The notes below the pieces were generated by a model. The model saw only the letters and a program-made list of their open reading frames with translations, was not told the origin of the DNA and did not search any database. This document shows, piece after piece, positions 8,264-17,241 of a stretch of DNA of 64,000 nucleotides. Each line of letters opens with the position of its first letter. The first letter of the stretch is position 1. Made by a program: the position numbers and the translations under genes. The DNA is from an uncultured Eubacteriales bacterium (GTDB taxonomy: Bacteria; Bacillota; Clostridia; Lachnospirales; Lachnospiraceae), in contig UQXZ01000007.1 of NCBI GenBank assembly GCA_900545225.1, positions 26,702 through 90,701 of the forward strand, read 5' to 3'.

Positions 8264-9733
8264 TTATACACCAACTCTTCTTTTATATACTTTTTTGCAT
8301 GTACACCATACTACCGTATACAGTGCTGCTGCTATTCCCCATGTTATCGGATAAATAGATGCAACATTGACTATGGTCTGCATTCCTATAATTGAAAGGA
8401 ATACCAGTAATCCACTTCTCATTACAACAAATGAAAATATTGATACTACCGTTGCCATTGTGGAGCGTCCCATTGCACGTATACCATTTGACATACATTC
8501 CAGTATTACATACAGCCAGTAAAATGGAACCGTAGTATATATAATATTAAGTCCAAGACTTATTACATCTGCATCCGGATTAAATATTCCAAATAAAAAT
8601 CCGCCAAATACCAATATGGCAATCTCAATCGGCACGACAATCATCAGACCTGTTTTTATACAGGTCTTCATTATAAGATCTAATCTCTCATATTTTCCTG
8701 CACCTATATTCTGACTCATGGCATACATAGCAGCCTGACCTATGGATAAAATAGGATAGTACATAAATAATTCTATTTTGAAGTAGGCTGTAAATGCACT
8801 TATGGAGTCTACACCTAAAGCATTTATGTTGGCCTGTACAAACATATTGGAAATTGTAACCACCATAGTCTGTACAGAAACCGGAAGTCCCAATATAAAT
8901 ATGGCACTTAAAATGCTCTTCTTACTGATGACATCTTCTTTTTTAGACATTTTGTCAATGGCATCATCATTTTCATTTTTAGTATTTACTGCACTGGCTG
9001 TATAATGCTCTTCATTTTTTACAACAGACTCTGAATCATTATCGGCACTAAGCTTAGCTTTTAATGATTCCATTTTTATATTTTTTCTCATGTACATCAT
9101 TATAAGAAATGCACTTAATCCCTGAGCAATTACAGTAGCCCATGCAACCGCCTGAATTCCGTTATCCATTATATTTATGAGAACTAAATCAAGTACAACA
9201 TTTAGTCCACCGGATATACCCTGATAAATCATCGGAATCTTTGAATTACCTGAAGCTCGTGACATACCTGAAAACATATTAAAGATAGCCATAAATGTAA
9301 GACTTATCAGATATATTCTTAAATATGTTGTGGCAAGCTCGAAGATATCACCCGGAGTCTGCATCAAAATTAATATATTTGGTGCAAATATATATCCTAA
9401 AGCGGTAATTCCAAGTCCCATTACAATACAGAGAATATTTGTATGTCTGTAAATATCTTTTTTTCGTTTAGAATCATTTGCTCCATATGCTCTGGCATAG
9501 AGCATTCCAACGCCCATTGATAAACCGCCGAAAAGTCCTATGGCAAGTGTGATTACCATACTGCTGGCACCAATTGCTGACGATGCTTTTGTTCCCATAT
9601 AGTGACCCACAATAATTAAATCTGCCGAATTATATGCCTGTTGAATTAAATAAGCTATAATCAGCGGGAATACAAATTTTAAAATCTTCTTTCCAAGTGC
9701 CCCCTGCACGAAAGAAATCTCGCCCTTATTCAT
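8264..9733 (-). CDS. MATE family efflux transporter (first of two)
   Basis: This 489-residue membrane protein belongs to the multidrug and toxin extrusion family, which exports cationic drugs or metabolites in exchange for sodium or protons. Two six-helix halves are visible, the first starting KKILKFVFPLIIAYLIQQAYNS and carrying the SADLIIVGH helix typical of the family. The halves are joined by a long charged cytoplasmic loop at about residues 222-270, rich in E, D, N and K. GGAGGG precedes the ATG. A closely similar MATE gene lies 100 bases upstream on the same strand. Substrate cannot be read from sequence. Confidence 0.93.
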   Translation of the reverse strand: MNKGEISFVQGALGKKILKFVFPLIIAYLIQQAYNSADLIIVGHYMGTKASSAIGASSMVITLAIGLFGGLSMGVGMLYARAYGANDSKRKKDIYRHTNILCIVMGLGITALGYIFAPNILILMQTPGDIFELATTYLRIYLISLTFMAIFNMFSGMSRASGNSKIPMIYQGISGGLNVVLDLVLINIMDNGIQAVAWATVIAQGLSAFLIMMYMRKNIKMESLKAKLSADNDSESVVKNEEHYTASAVNTKNENDDAIDKMSKKEDVISKKSILSAIFILGLPVSVQTMVVTISNMFVQANINALGVDSISAFTAYFKIELFMYYPILSIGQAAMYAMSQNIGAGKYERLDLIMKTCIKTGLMIVVPIEIAILVFGGFLFGIFNPDADVISLGLNIIYTTVPFYWLYVILECMSNGIRAMGRSTMATVVSIFSFVVMRSGLLVFLSIIGMQTIVNVASIYPITWGIAAALYTVVWCTCKKVYKRRVGV

Positions 9734-9766
9734 CGTTTCCCTCCAAATATTTATATATTCAAATAT

Positions 9767-9815
9767 AAAAACCCCTTATATTATATGACTGAATGTTCAT
9801 ACAATATAAGGGGGG
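9767..9815 (-). terminator. Terminator between the two MATE genes
   Basis: CCCCTTATATT pairs with AATATAAGGGG around a loop of roughly 20 bases, followed on the minus strand by TTTTTATAT. It should end the transcript of the upstream MATE gene, so the pair is not simply one operon. Confidence 0.75.
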
Positions 9816-9833
9816 TGGGGGGATATGAATCCC

Positions 9834-11330
9834 TTAAACCGAATCAATTTTTTTTGTTGCAGGCTTTCTGATTTTATTCCATATAATTATCAGTAATATA
9901 ACTGCAAGACACCATGTTGAAATATATATAATAGAAACATTTACAACGCTCTGAATATTTAAAATGTTTATGATTATATACAGGATTGTTCTAAGTCCAA
10001 CGAATGTTGTTATTGACACTGCAGTAGCTGTTATGGTCTTACCCATGGCTCTTACTGCATTAGACATACATTCATATATAAGATAAACAACATAGAATGG
10101 AGCAATGATTCTGATAATCTGTGTTCCAACTTCTATTACTCCAGGCTCTGCATTAAATATACTTACAAGCTGAGGAGCAAATATTGTTTCCAGTACTTCA
10201 AGTGGAATAATTATTGCAAGTCCGATCTTTAAGCAGGTCTTAATAACAAGACTGATTCTCTCAAACTTGCCCGCTCCAATATTCTGATTGGATGCAATAA
10301 GTAATCCCTGACCTACAGATACGGCCGGATAATATATAAACAGCTCAATCTTAAAGAATGCTGTATATGCTGTAATCGTATCAACACCTAATGTATTGAT
10401 ATTGGCCTGCAGGAACATGTTGGAAATGGACATTACCATAGTCTGTAATGCAACAGGCATTCCAAGGGCAAATATCGCACTTACGATATTATTACTTGTC
10501 ATATACTTTTCTTTTGAATCTTTATTGTGAATTTCTGCAGGTTCATTACTATCTGTATGTACGCCATTATCTGTACTCACATTATTTTCTGTATCTGCAC
10601 CATTTTCCACTGTCACTTCTTTGCTTTCAGAAGCTGTCCTTACAGCATTTGTACTGCTGTTAAATATTTTACTCTTGTTTCTTCCAATGTAAATAACTAT
10701 TAAAAGAACGCCAAAGCCTTGGGCAATTACAGTTGCAACAGATACTGCCACAATTCCGTCAGATAAAACATTTACAAAAATAAGATCCAGAACGACATTT
10801 AATCCGCCGGAAATGGTCTGAAGTATCATAGGTGTTGCTGAATTACCTATAGCTCTTATTATGGATGCCAGCATTTCAAAAACAGCCATAAATGTAATGC
10901 ATAAAAGGTATATTCTAAGATATACAACCGTAGGCTCAAAAATATCATCCGGAGTCTGCATTAATTTGAGCAGATATGGAGAGAAAATAATGCCCACAAC
11001 AGTTATGCCGATACCAAGTGCAATGGCAACCCTGTATGATGCGTGATATATTTTCTTTTTTCTCTCATTGTCACCGGCACCATATGCTCTTGCAAACAGC
11101 ATACTTACACCCATTGCCAGACCAGAAAAAAGGCCTATGGCAATTGTTATTATCAGACTGCTGGCTCCGATTGCGGCAGAACCATTTTTACCCATGGTGT
11201 GTCCGACTATAATCAGGTCGGCGGAGCTGTATGCCTGCTGAATAAAATATGCCATTATGAGAGGAAGCACAAACTTAATTATTTTCTTATTAAGCGGCCC
11301 CTCCGTAAATAATATTTCACCTCTACTCAT
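9834..11330 (-). CDS. MATE family efflux transporter (second of two)
   Basis: This is a paralogue of the neighbouring MATE gene with the same order of landmarks: IIKFVLPLIMAYFIQQAY at the start, the SADLIIVGH helix, and a matching second half. The linker between halves is even longer and is rich in E, N, D and T (about residues 222-275), with little hydrophobic content. I place the start at the ATG at 11330 because GGAGATAATA lies just before it; an ATG four codons earlier overlaps the ribosome site. Length is about 498 residues. The two genes probably arose by tandem duplication and have diverged most in the linker. Confidence 0.92.
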   Translation of the reverse strand: MSRGEILFTEGPLNKKIIKFVLPLIMAYFIQQAYSSADLIIVGHTMGKNGSAAIGASSLIITIAIGLFSGLAMGVSMLFARAYGAGDNERKKKIYHASYRVAIALGIGITVVGIIFSPYLLKLMQTPDDIFEPTVVYLRIYLLCITFMAVFEMLASIIRAIGNSATPMILQTISGGLNVVLDLIFVNVLSDGIVAVSVATVIAQGFGVLLIVIYIGRNKSKIFNSSTNAVRTASESKEVTVENGADTENNVSTDNGVHTDSNEPAEIHNKDSKEKYMTSNNIVSAIFALGMPVALQTMVMSISNMFLQANINTLGVDTITAYTAFFKIELFIYYPAVSVGQGLLIASNQNIGAGKFERISLVIKTCLKIGLAIIIPLEVLETIFAPQLVSIFNAEPGVIEVGTQIIRIIAPFYVVYLIYECMSNAVRAMGKTITATAVSITTFVGLRTILYIIINILNIQSVVNVSIIYISTWCLAVILLIIIWNKIRKPATKKIDSV

Positions 11331-11572
11331 TATTATCTCCATAAAACGGTGCGTACAAAAGCCTGTAAAACACCATTTTTATTCTCAAATACTAATTGCT
11401 TTATTATATGCTTTATAAACTAAATTTGCTACCTAAATAAGCCTTTCTTAAATATTTATTTTGCTAATAACCTACAATATATTAAAATAATAACCATATT
11501 ACATTTTATGGATATGTTAACGGACTGAAAGGTAAAATACATGATGAATTTGCATGTGTTAACGGTGTTATT

Positions 11573-12469
11573 ATGAACAGTTTTACAATTAAAAAATTTA
11601 AAAGAAATGATGAATATATAAAGAATATGCTTAAAAATGAAATAGTATATTCTGATCTTGCAGTTTTCTCTGAAGAATATGCTGACTTCCCTGTATATGT
11701 ATTACATTCTGAGGGGGAGCCTATATTAGTGGCGACATTTGTCTTATACGATTACAATCAGATGATTATACCTGAAGAGTATTTACCTGAAACACTCACA
11801 CTTGAAAGTGAAGTGTACTTAGGTTACACAAGAAAGTTAGAATCCTGCAATATTGATATGGAAAAGGCACTAGATGATATTTTCAGTACAATTAAAGAGA
11901 GTTTTGGTGAATTTGCAGACGGTCATCCTGTGACAAAGACATTATGCAAAAAAAATGATATTGAAGTGTTACTTGAAGCATATAATGAGTCACATAATTA
12001 TTTCGTTACCGTAACAGGATTTGGTATGGAAAAGTATGAAGCTTCTTTGGCAGAGTGCCTTCTCTCTCTTGATAAAAAGACATTTGAAGAGAATTTAGAA
12101 CATTACCACTCGTTACAGGCTGAAATTGCCAAAGCCTCAAAGCTTGATGATACTGAACTTGCATATGGCATGGTCTATGAAAATGAATATCAGTCAGACA
12201 TTTACATTGATGACAGATCAATCGCCTCCGCCAATATTACTCTCGTGGGAAATGCTGCATTTTTAAGTGCTGTATACGTAGATGAGGAGTTCAGACACCA
12301 TGGACTTGCAACTGACTTATTGATATTTATGATTGAAGAATTCTTCTCTGAATATGATAATACAATTTTGTTAAACTTACGAAGTGATAATGTTCATGCT
12401 TTTGAATTGTATAAAAAGCTTAAGTTTAAAAATATTGTTGAGAAAAATGAATTCTTTGTACTGGTGTAA
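11573..12469 (+). CDS. GNAT-type N-acetyltransferase
   Basis: The C-terminal third (about residues 210-298) carries a GNAT fold: strand AFLSAVYVDEEFRHHGLATDLLIF includes the acetyl-CoA loop (R-H-H-G-L-A in place of RxxGxG/A) and the following helix, then LNLRSDNVHAFELYKKLKF, the usual end of the domain. The N-terminal 200 residues are acidic and less recognisable; they may be a degenerate second GNAT domain, as in several two-domain members. The ribosome site is weak, but the alternative starts upstream are out of frame. It is the only rightward gene between convergent leftward operons. Substrate is unknown. Confidence 0.8.
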   Translation: MNSFTIKKFKRNDEYIKNMLKNEIVYSDLAVFSEEYADFPVYVLHSEGEPILVATFVLYDYNQMIIPEEYLPETLTLESEVYLGYTRKLESCNIDMEKALDDIFSTIKESFGEFADGHPVTKTLCKKNDIEVLLEAYNESHNYFVTVTGFGMEKYEASLAECLLSLDKKTFEENLEHYHSLQAEIAKASKLDDTELAYGMVYENEYQSDIYIDDRSIASANITLVGNAAFLSAVYVDEEFRHHGLATDLLIFMIEEFFSEYDNTILLNLRSDNVHAFELYKKLKFKNIVEKNEFFVLV

Positions 12470-12579
12470 TATTATACATAGTTAACCAATATGCAACTGC
12501 TATAAATGGTGATTATGGCAGTTATGCGTAATCATTATAACGGCTTCAAACTTTGTTAATTTAATTACTTATAAATAAA

Positions 12580-12614
12580 CAAAACCCCCTTCCTTTTCAG
12601 GAAGGGGGGTTTTT
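12580..12614. terminator. Bidirectional terminator between the GNAT gene and dapB
   Basis: AAAACCCCCTTCC pairs with GGAAGGGGGGTTTT around a 6-base loop, with A- and T-runs on both sides. It serves the converging GNAT and dapAB transcripts. Confidence 0.88.
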
Positions 12615-12713
12615 ATGCTGAGCATTTAACTTACTGAATATCAGATAAAGTTAAATATCAAACATTGTTTTATTATCAAATTAATCGGACTGACAAATCC
12701 AATGCGATATTTA

Positions 12714-13478
12714 TTACATTCTGTCAGCAATTACATCCTGCATGTCATAGAGGCCTGCTCCCTTACCTGCAAGGAAAGCCGCTGCTTCTACAGCACCCTT
12801 GGCAAATACAGCCTTAGAATATGCTGTGTGCTTAAATGTAATTACTTCATCTTCACCTGCGAAGATTACTTCATGTTCACCAACGATGTTACCACCACGA
12901 ACAGCGCTTAAACCGATTTCTTTCTTATCTCTTGGCTTTCTTTCACTGCTTCTGTCATATACGAAATAGTAATCATCTCCGGCACTTTCCTTAAGAACTT
13001 CACCGAGTGCAACTGCTGTTCCACTTGGAGCATCAATCTTCTTGTTGTGGTGCTTCTCAACAATTTCCATATCAAAGCCTGCAGGCTCAAGTGTATGAAC
13101 TGCGCTCTTTAAAAGACTGAAAAGCATATTGATACCGAGAGACATATTTGCAGACTTAAGAACTGCCACGCTCTCAGATACTTTCTTAACCTCTGCAAGC
13201 TGCTCATTGCTTAAGCCTGTTGTACATAATACAACAGGAACCTTCTTAGCTTCGCAATAGTTAAGTAAACCGTCAATAGCAACTGCTGATGAGAAATCAA
13301 CGATTACATCAGCTTCTACATTACAATCATTAATATTTGAAAATACAGGGAAACCATTCTTTGCATCTCCTCTTGTATCTACTCCGGCTACAATTTCACA
13401 GCCTTCTTTTTCGTTAACTATATTAACAACAGTCTGTCCCATGTGACCGTTGCATCCGTGTAAAATAATCTTTGTCAT
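12714..13478 (-). CDS. dapB: 4-hydroxy-tetrahydrodipicolinate reductase
   Basis: DapB reduces the DapA product with NAD(P)H in the diaminopimelate/lysine pathway, in the cytosol. The N-terminal Rossmann loop is GCNGHMGQTV and the catalytic segment is EKHHNKKIDAPSGTA, with the conserved His-His and Lys. The late segment FKHTAYSKAVFAKGA is also typical. Length (254 aa) is normal. The start ATG overlaps the dapA stop by one base (TAATG), so translation is coupled. The pair is controlled by the lysine riboswitch upstream of dapA. Confidence 0.97.
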   Translation of the reverse strand: MTKIILHGCNGHMGQTVVNIVNEKEGCEIVAGVDTRGDAKNGFPVFSNINDCNVEADVIVDFSSAVAIDGLLNYCEAKKVPVVLCTTGLSNEQLAEVKKVSESVAVLKSANMSLGINMLFSLLKSAVHTLEPAGFDMEIVEKHHNKKIDAPSGTAVALGEVLKESAGDDYYFVYDRSSERKPRDKKEIGLSAVRGGNIVGEHEVIFAGEDEVITFKHTAYSKAVFAKGAVEAAAFLAGKGAGLYDMQDVIADRM

Positions 13479-14368
13479 TATAAAATACCGTAATCCTGCA
13501 TTGCCTTTCTAAGTCTTTCTACATTTGCCGGTTCCATCTCTGTAAGTGGCATACGAAGTGGTCCAACCTGGAATCCCATAAGCTCAAGAGCCTTCTTAAC
13601 AGGGATAGGGTTAACCTCGCAGAATAATGCATCAACAAGTGGAAGAGCCTTGAACTGAAGTTCTCTTGCCTTTTCGATGTTACCTGCTAAAAATTCTGCA
13701 CAAATGTCATGTGTCTGCTGTGGTGCTACATTTGAAAGAACAGAAATAACACCCTTTGCACCGATTGACATTAATGGAACGATAAGTCCGTCTTCACCTG
13801 AATACATATCAAGACAGCCTTCAGCAAGCTGCATTGTCTTTGACTCAAGTGAAAGGTTTCCTGTAGCAGCCTTAATAGCAACGATGTTGTCTACATCCTT
13901 GGCAAGTGCTACTGCTGTTTCAGGTGCAATTGCACAGCCTGTTCTGCTTGGAACGTTGTACATGATGATTGGTGTGTCATCTACTGCAAGAGCAATCTGC
14001 TTGTAGTGCTCATACATACCCTTCTGTGTACACTTATTGTAATAAGGTGTTACAACTAAAAGTCCGTCAGCACCCATTCTTCTTGCATCTTTTGATAATT
14101 CAATAGCTGTCTCAGTGCTGTTAGAGCCTGTACCTGCAATAACAGGAACTCTCTTGTTAACATAATCGATTGCATACTGGATTACTTCCATATGCTCTTT
14201 TTCACTTAAAGTTGCAGATTCACCTGTTGTACCACAGGCTACGATAGCATCTATTCCATGCTCGATCTGATAATCGATAAGTTTTCCGTATGCGTCGTAA
14301 TCTACCTCCTTAGTTCCTTCTTTCATAGGTGTAACGATTGCAACACCTGCACCTGTAAAAATTGCCAT
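13478..14368 (-). CDS. dapA: 4-hydroxy-tetrahydrodipicolinate synthase
   Basis: DapA condenses pyruvate with aspartate semialdehyde, the first step specific to lysine and diaminopimelate. The aldolase-type barrel shows GTTGESATL (phosphate/carboxylate loop), YNVPSRTG with the catalytic tyrosine, and VAIKAATG with the Schiff-base lysine near residue 162. Length (296 aa) is typical. GGAGG precedes the ATG at 14368. The gene is preceded by a lysine riboswitch with a terminator, so lysine should switch it off. Confidence 0.97.
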   Translation of the reverse strand: MAIFTGAGVAIVTPMKEGTKEVDYDAYGKLIDYQIEHGIDAIVACGTTGESATLSEKEHMEVIQYAIDYVNKRVPVIAGTGSNSTETAIELSKDARRMGADGLLVVTPYYNKCTQKGMYEHYKQIALAVDDTPIIMYNVPSRTGCAIAPETAVALAKDVDNIVAIKAATGNLSLESKTMQLAEGCLDMYSGEDGLIVPLMSIGAKGVISVLSNVAPQQTHDICAEFLAGNIEKARELQFKALPLVDALFCEVNPIPVKKALELMGFQVGPLRMPLTEMEPANVERLRKAMQDYGIL

Positions 14369-14470
14369 AATTCCTCCAAAAAATAAATTTATTTATTATT
14401 TAAGAAAATAGTCATATTCGATCCGAGTTGAACTTTTCATACCGTTGTAAGAAGTGCCCTTACATAAATA

Positions 14471-14502
14471 AAACCTTCTACAAAAATAAACGTAGAAGGT
14501 TT
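14471..14502 (-). terminator. Expression-platform terminator of the lysine riboswitch
   Basis: AACCTTCTAC pairs with GTAGAAGGTT around a 10-base loop and runs into T on the minus strand. It lies between the lysine aptamer and dapA, so lysine binding should end transcription here. Confidence 0.85.
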
Positions 14503-14535
14503 CTGGGTATTATCGAACTATATAAAGCTTTCCGC

Positions 14536-14701
14536 TTAAGTAGCTCCCCATCAAACGATGACAGTCAGACAGTTGTTCACTGCCTGCCCAGCTTCAATCA
14601 CATTATGCGGTGATCTCACTTCGGCAATCTTCCCTTTTGTCAGACATCACACGCGCATAAACGTCCGCCTGATTACTCTTTAAGATTGCGACCTCTACTT
14701 T
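14536..14701 (-). ncRNA. Lysine riboswitch (L-box) controlling dapAB
   Basis: Read on the minus strand, the element opens with AAGTAGAGGTCGC followed by AAGAGTAATC, the conserved L-box core. It continues with GGGAAGATTGCCGAAGTGAG, GCTGGGCAGGCAGTG and ends with GGGGAGCTACTT. AAGTAG at the 5' end pairs with CTACTT at the 3' end to form P1. The order of conserved blocks matches the Bacillus lysC leader. A terminator follows before dapA, so this is an OFF switch. Confidence 0.93.
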
Positions 14702-14744
14702 CTAATTTGATTTAAATATAACACCCTGATATATATAAGTCAAC

Positions 14745-15254
14745 TTAAGCCACTTTCTTTACGTGCTTAACAAATAATCTTGCTACAGCTCCACACACCA
14801 CTCCTGTTATTACTCCAAGCACTATAAATATAGGTGTCATAAAAACAAGTGTAGGTGTGCTGAGTAAAATCATTGCGACTATTACCTGTGTTATATTGTG
14901 GCACACACCACCAACGGCACTGACGGCAACAATATTTATTTTGTTGCTCTTTTTAAGGAGAGACATAACTGCCGTACTTACCATGCCTCCTGCAAATCCC
15001 AATACAAATGTATTGAAATTACCAAATAATAAACCTGAAAGAATAATTCTTATAATGTTTATTATAAATGCATCCCTGGCACCATAGAGATAGAGAGCCG
15101 ATATAATTGCTATATTGGCAAATCCAAGTCTCATACCGGGAAATGGATATGGTATAGGGAGTAAGCTTTCAATATAGCTGAACACCATGGCCATGGCCGC
15201 AAGCATTCCGCATAAGGCAAGCTCCCTTGTACCTCTTCTTTTTGTATTATTCAT
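14745..15254 (-). CDS. Gx transporter family membrane protein (Hpre_diP_synt_I type)
   Basis: This 169-residue protein has about five hydrophobic segments and fits the family annotated as 'Gx transporter' or heptaprenyl diphosphate synthase component I. Typical features are ELALCGMLAAMAMVFSYIE at the start, PGMRLGFANI, and HNITQ in the middle. In Clostridia this gene often sits beside a NusG domain II protein and near Rnf or ApbE genes, as here. Its function is not established; it resembles ECF-type S components. It starts right after the stop of the NusG-II gene with no strong ribosome site, suggesting coupled translation. Confidence 0.8.
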   Translation of the reverse strand: MNNTKRRGTRELALCGMLAAMAMVFSYIESLLPIPYPFPGMRLGFANIAIISALYLYGARDAFIINIIRIILSGLLFGNFNTFVLGFAGGMVSTAVMSLLKKSNKINIVAVSAVGGVCHNITQVIVAMILLSTPTLVFMTPIFIVLGVITGVVCGAVARLFVKHVKKVA

Positions 15255-15255
15255 A

Positions 15256-15657
15256 TTAATTTACCACGGAATCAACACCATCACTTCCACCAACTATTTC
15301 AACAACAACTCTGTGTGGAATACATGTTATTGTCTGGCCGGGCTTTGTGATGGTTGAAGAATTTACACAGATCTGATTATCACAATCAGCTTCCCTTACA
15401 TCTACAACGCCATTTTCTATATTGACGATATTATACCCGCCATTATATCCTTCGACATTTATAGTCTGATTCTGATTGATACTTACTGTTTTAACAACAT
15501 TGCCGTCTACCTTTATTACAACGGATGAAGCAGGCCCTTTGTTCATAAACCAGAAGACAACAGCCAGTATGCAGGCAGCAGCAATAAGTGCAATTATTAC
15601 TATCAGACCTGTTTTATTTTTTTTCTTAGTTTCACTTACATTATTTTCCAAAGGCAT
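15256..15657 (-). CDS. NusG domain II-containing extracytoplasmic protein
   Basis: After a charged N-terminus, residues 17-37 form one transmembrane helix, placing the rest outside the membrane. The outer part (about residues 45-133) matches the NusG domain II family: the VEGYNGGYNIVNIENGVV hairpin followed by CDNQICVNSSTI and CIPHRVVVEI, with a conserved cysteine pair and a third cysteine. The function is unknown. Such genes commonly accompany the Gx transporter gene and Rnf clusters, and here it lies just after the rnf terminator. GAGGA precedes the ATG at 15657. Confidence 0.85.
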   Translation of the reverse strand: MPLENNVSETKKKNKTGLIVIIALIAAACILAVVFWFMNKGPASSVVIKVDGNVVKTVSINQNQTINVEGYNGGYNIVNIENGVVDVREADCDNQICVNSSTITKPGQTITCIPHRVVVEIVGGSDGVDSVVN

Positions 15658-15684
15658 ATATAAATCCTCTGCATTTTAAATCAT

Positions 15685-15732
15685 AAAAAAAGATTGTTGC
15701 ATTGATAAATAATATCAATACAACAATCTTTT
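15685..15732 (-). terminator. Terminator after rnfB
   Basis: AAAAGATTGTTG pairs with CAACAATCTTTT, with an inner TTGATA/TATCAA stem, and has A- and T-runs on each side. It separates the rnf operon from the NusG-II/Gx pair. Confidence 0.88.
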
Positions 15733-15777
15733 ATCAAGTTAAATAATTAGCTATACCTAACCATTGTTATTTTATTC

Positions 15778-16650
15778 TTATTCAGTTGCCGACTGTTCTT
15801 CCACTGGTTTTTCAACCTTAGGAGCAGCCTTTGTAGCTACCTTTGGCTTACGTGGCTCAAACTGAATAACCTTAGTAGGACACTTAGCTGCACATTTACC
15901 ACAGTTAACACATCTGTCGTAATCTATCTTAGCTACATTGTCTGTTACAACAATTGCTGTTTCAGGAAGTGGACACTGCTTTTCACAGATCTTACATCCG
16001 ATACAGCCTGTTGAACATACAGACTTAACATCCTTACCAAAATCCTTTGAAGCACAGGCAACCTTTGTACGTGCCTTTGCCGGAATAATCTCGATTAATG
16101 CATTAGGACATGCCTTAACACATAATCCACATGAAGTACATTTTTCAGGATCAACTACTGCGATTCCGTTAACGATATGAATTGCATCAAAGTCACATAC
16201 AGCTACACAGTCACCAAAACCGTCACAACCGAATGAACAAGCCTTTGAACCACCACCAGGTGTTACAGCTGCCGCTGCACATGTCTTGATTCCTGTGTAT
16301 GCATAATTTGACTTAGCCTTTTCACAGTCACCCATACATTTAACGTAAGCTGTTGTCTTTTCTACTTCACCAACTTCGCCACCAACAATACCTGCGATAG
16401 TTTCTGCAAGTGATGCACCACCTACAGGACATGCTGTTATGGGAGCTTCACCCTTTACGATTGCGGCAGCAGCACCGTCACAACCAGGGAATCCACACGC
16501 ACCACAGTTACTTCCCGGAAGAGCCTCTCTAACTTCCGCTTCCTTTTCATCTACCGGAACTTCAAATTTTTTACTGGAATAAGTAAGAAATATGCCCAAT
16601 GCAATTCCAATAGCGCCTACAACCACAGCTGCAATAATAAAGCCTGTCAT
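15778..16650 (-). CDS. rnfB: RnfB, Fe-S subunit of the ferredoxin:NAD oxidoreductase
   Basis: RnfB receives electrons from reduced ferredoxin for the Rnf ion pump. A transmembrane helix at residues 3-25 anchors it. Next is the RnfB-specific 4Fe-4S motif SNCGACGFPGCDGAA with a later cysteine in ACPVGG. A ferredoxin-rich region follows (about residues 120-275) with CTSCGLCVKACP, CIGCKICEKQCP and CVNCGKCAAKCP, plus further cysteines in CSFGCDGFGDC. The alanine/lysine/proline tail is variable in the family. It is the last gene of rnfCDGEAB. Confidence 0.96.
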   Translation of the reverse strand: MTGFIIAAVVVGAIGIALGIFLTYSSKKFEVPVDEKEAEVREALPGSNCGACGFPGCDGAAAAIVKGEAPITACPVGGASLAETIAGIVGGEVGEVEKTTAYVKCMGDCEKAKSNYAYTGIKTCAAAAVTPGGGSKACSFGCDGFGDCVAVCDFDAIHIVNGIAVVDPEKCTSCGLCVKACPNALIEIIPAKARTKVACASKDFGKDVKSVCSTGCIGCKICEKQCPLPETAIVVTDNVAKIDYDRCVNCGKCAAKCPTKVIQFEPRKPKVATKAAPKVEKPVEEQSATE

Positions 16651-16668
16651 TTACGCTCACCCCCTAAA

Positions 16669-17241
16669 TTATAAAACACCCGAAAATCCAATAAATGCAA
16701 TTGACATTAAACCTGCTGTAATTAATACAATAGGCATTCCACGAAAGCTCTTAGGAATATCATTGCCTTCAATTCTTTCACGAATAGACGCCATAAGTAA
16801 AAGCGCTACTGCGAAACCTACTGATGTACCAAAACCACTTGCAACTGATTCTATGAAGTTGTAGCTGTTCTGAACGTTACTGAGAACAGCACCAAGAACT
16901 GCACAGTTTGTAGTAATAAGTGGAAGGTATACACCAAGTGACTCATATAATTTAGGGTTTGTCTTCTTAATATACATTTCAAGGAACTGTACTAAAGAAG
17001 CAATAACCAGGATGAATACTATAGTATTCAGATATGTCAGGTCTAAAGGTACCAGTACGAACTGATATAATAAACCACAAATTGCTGATGATATGGTAAT
17101 AACAGCGATAACTGCGCCACCCATACCTGTTGATGTCTTAATTCTCTTAGAAACACCAAGGAAAGGACAAAGACCGAGGAACTGGCTGAGAACGACGTTA
17201 TTAACAAATGCCGCACTTACCATGATCAAAATAAGATTCAT
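16669..17241 (-). CDS. rnfA: RnfA, integral membrane subunit of the Rnf complex
   Basis: RnfA is a six-helix membrane protein homologous to RnfE; together they hold a 2Fe-2S site in the membrane core of the complex. The 190-residue sequence starts NLILIMVSAAFVNNVVLSQFLGLCPFLGVSK and contains TTNCAVLG in the middle; these two cysteines are the conserved ones. The gene overlaps rnfE by four bases (ATGA) and rnfB follows 18 bases later. Confidence 0.96.
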   Translation of the reverse strand: MNLILIMVSAAFVNNVVLSQFLGLCPFLGVSKRIKTSTGMGGAVIAVITISSAICGLLYQFVLVPLDLTYLNTIVFILVIASLVQFLEMYIKKTNPKLYESLGVYLPLITTNCAVLGAVLSNVQNSYNFIESVASGFGTSVGFAVALLLMASIRERIEGNDIPKSFRGMPIVLITAGLMSIAFIGFSGVL

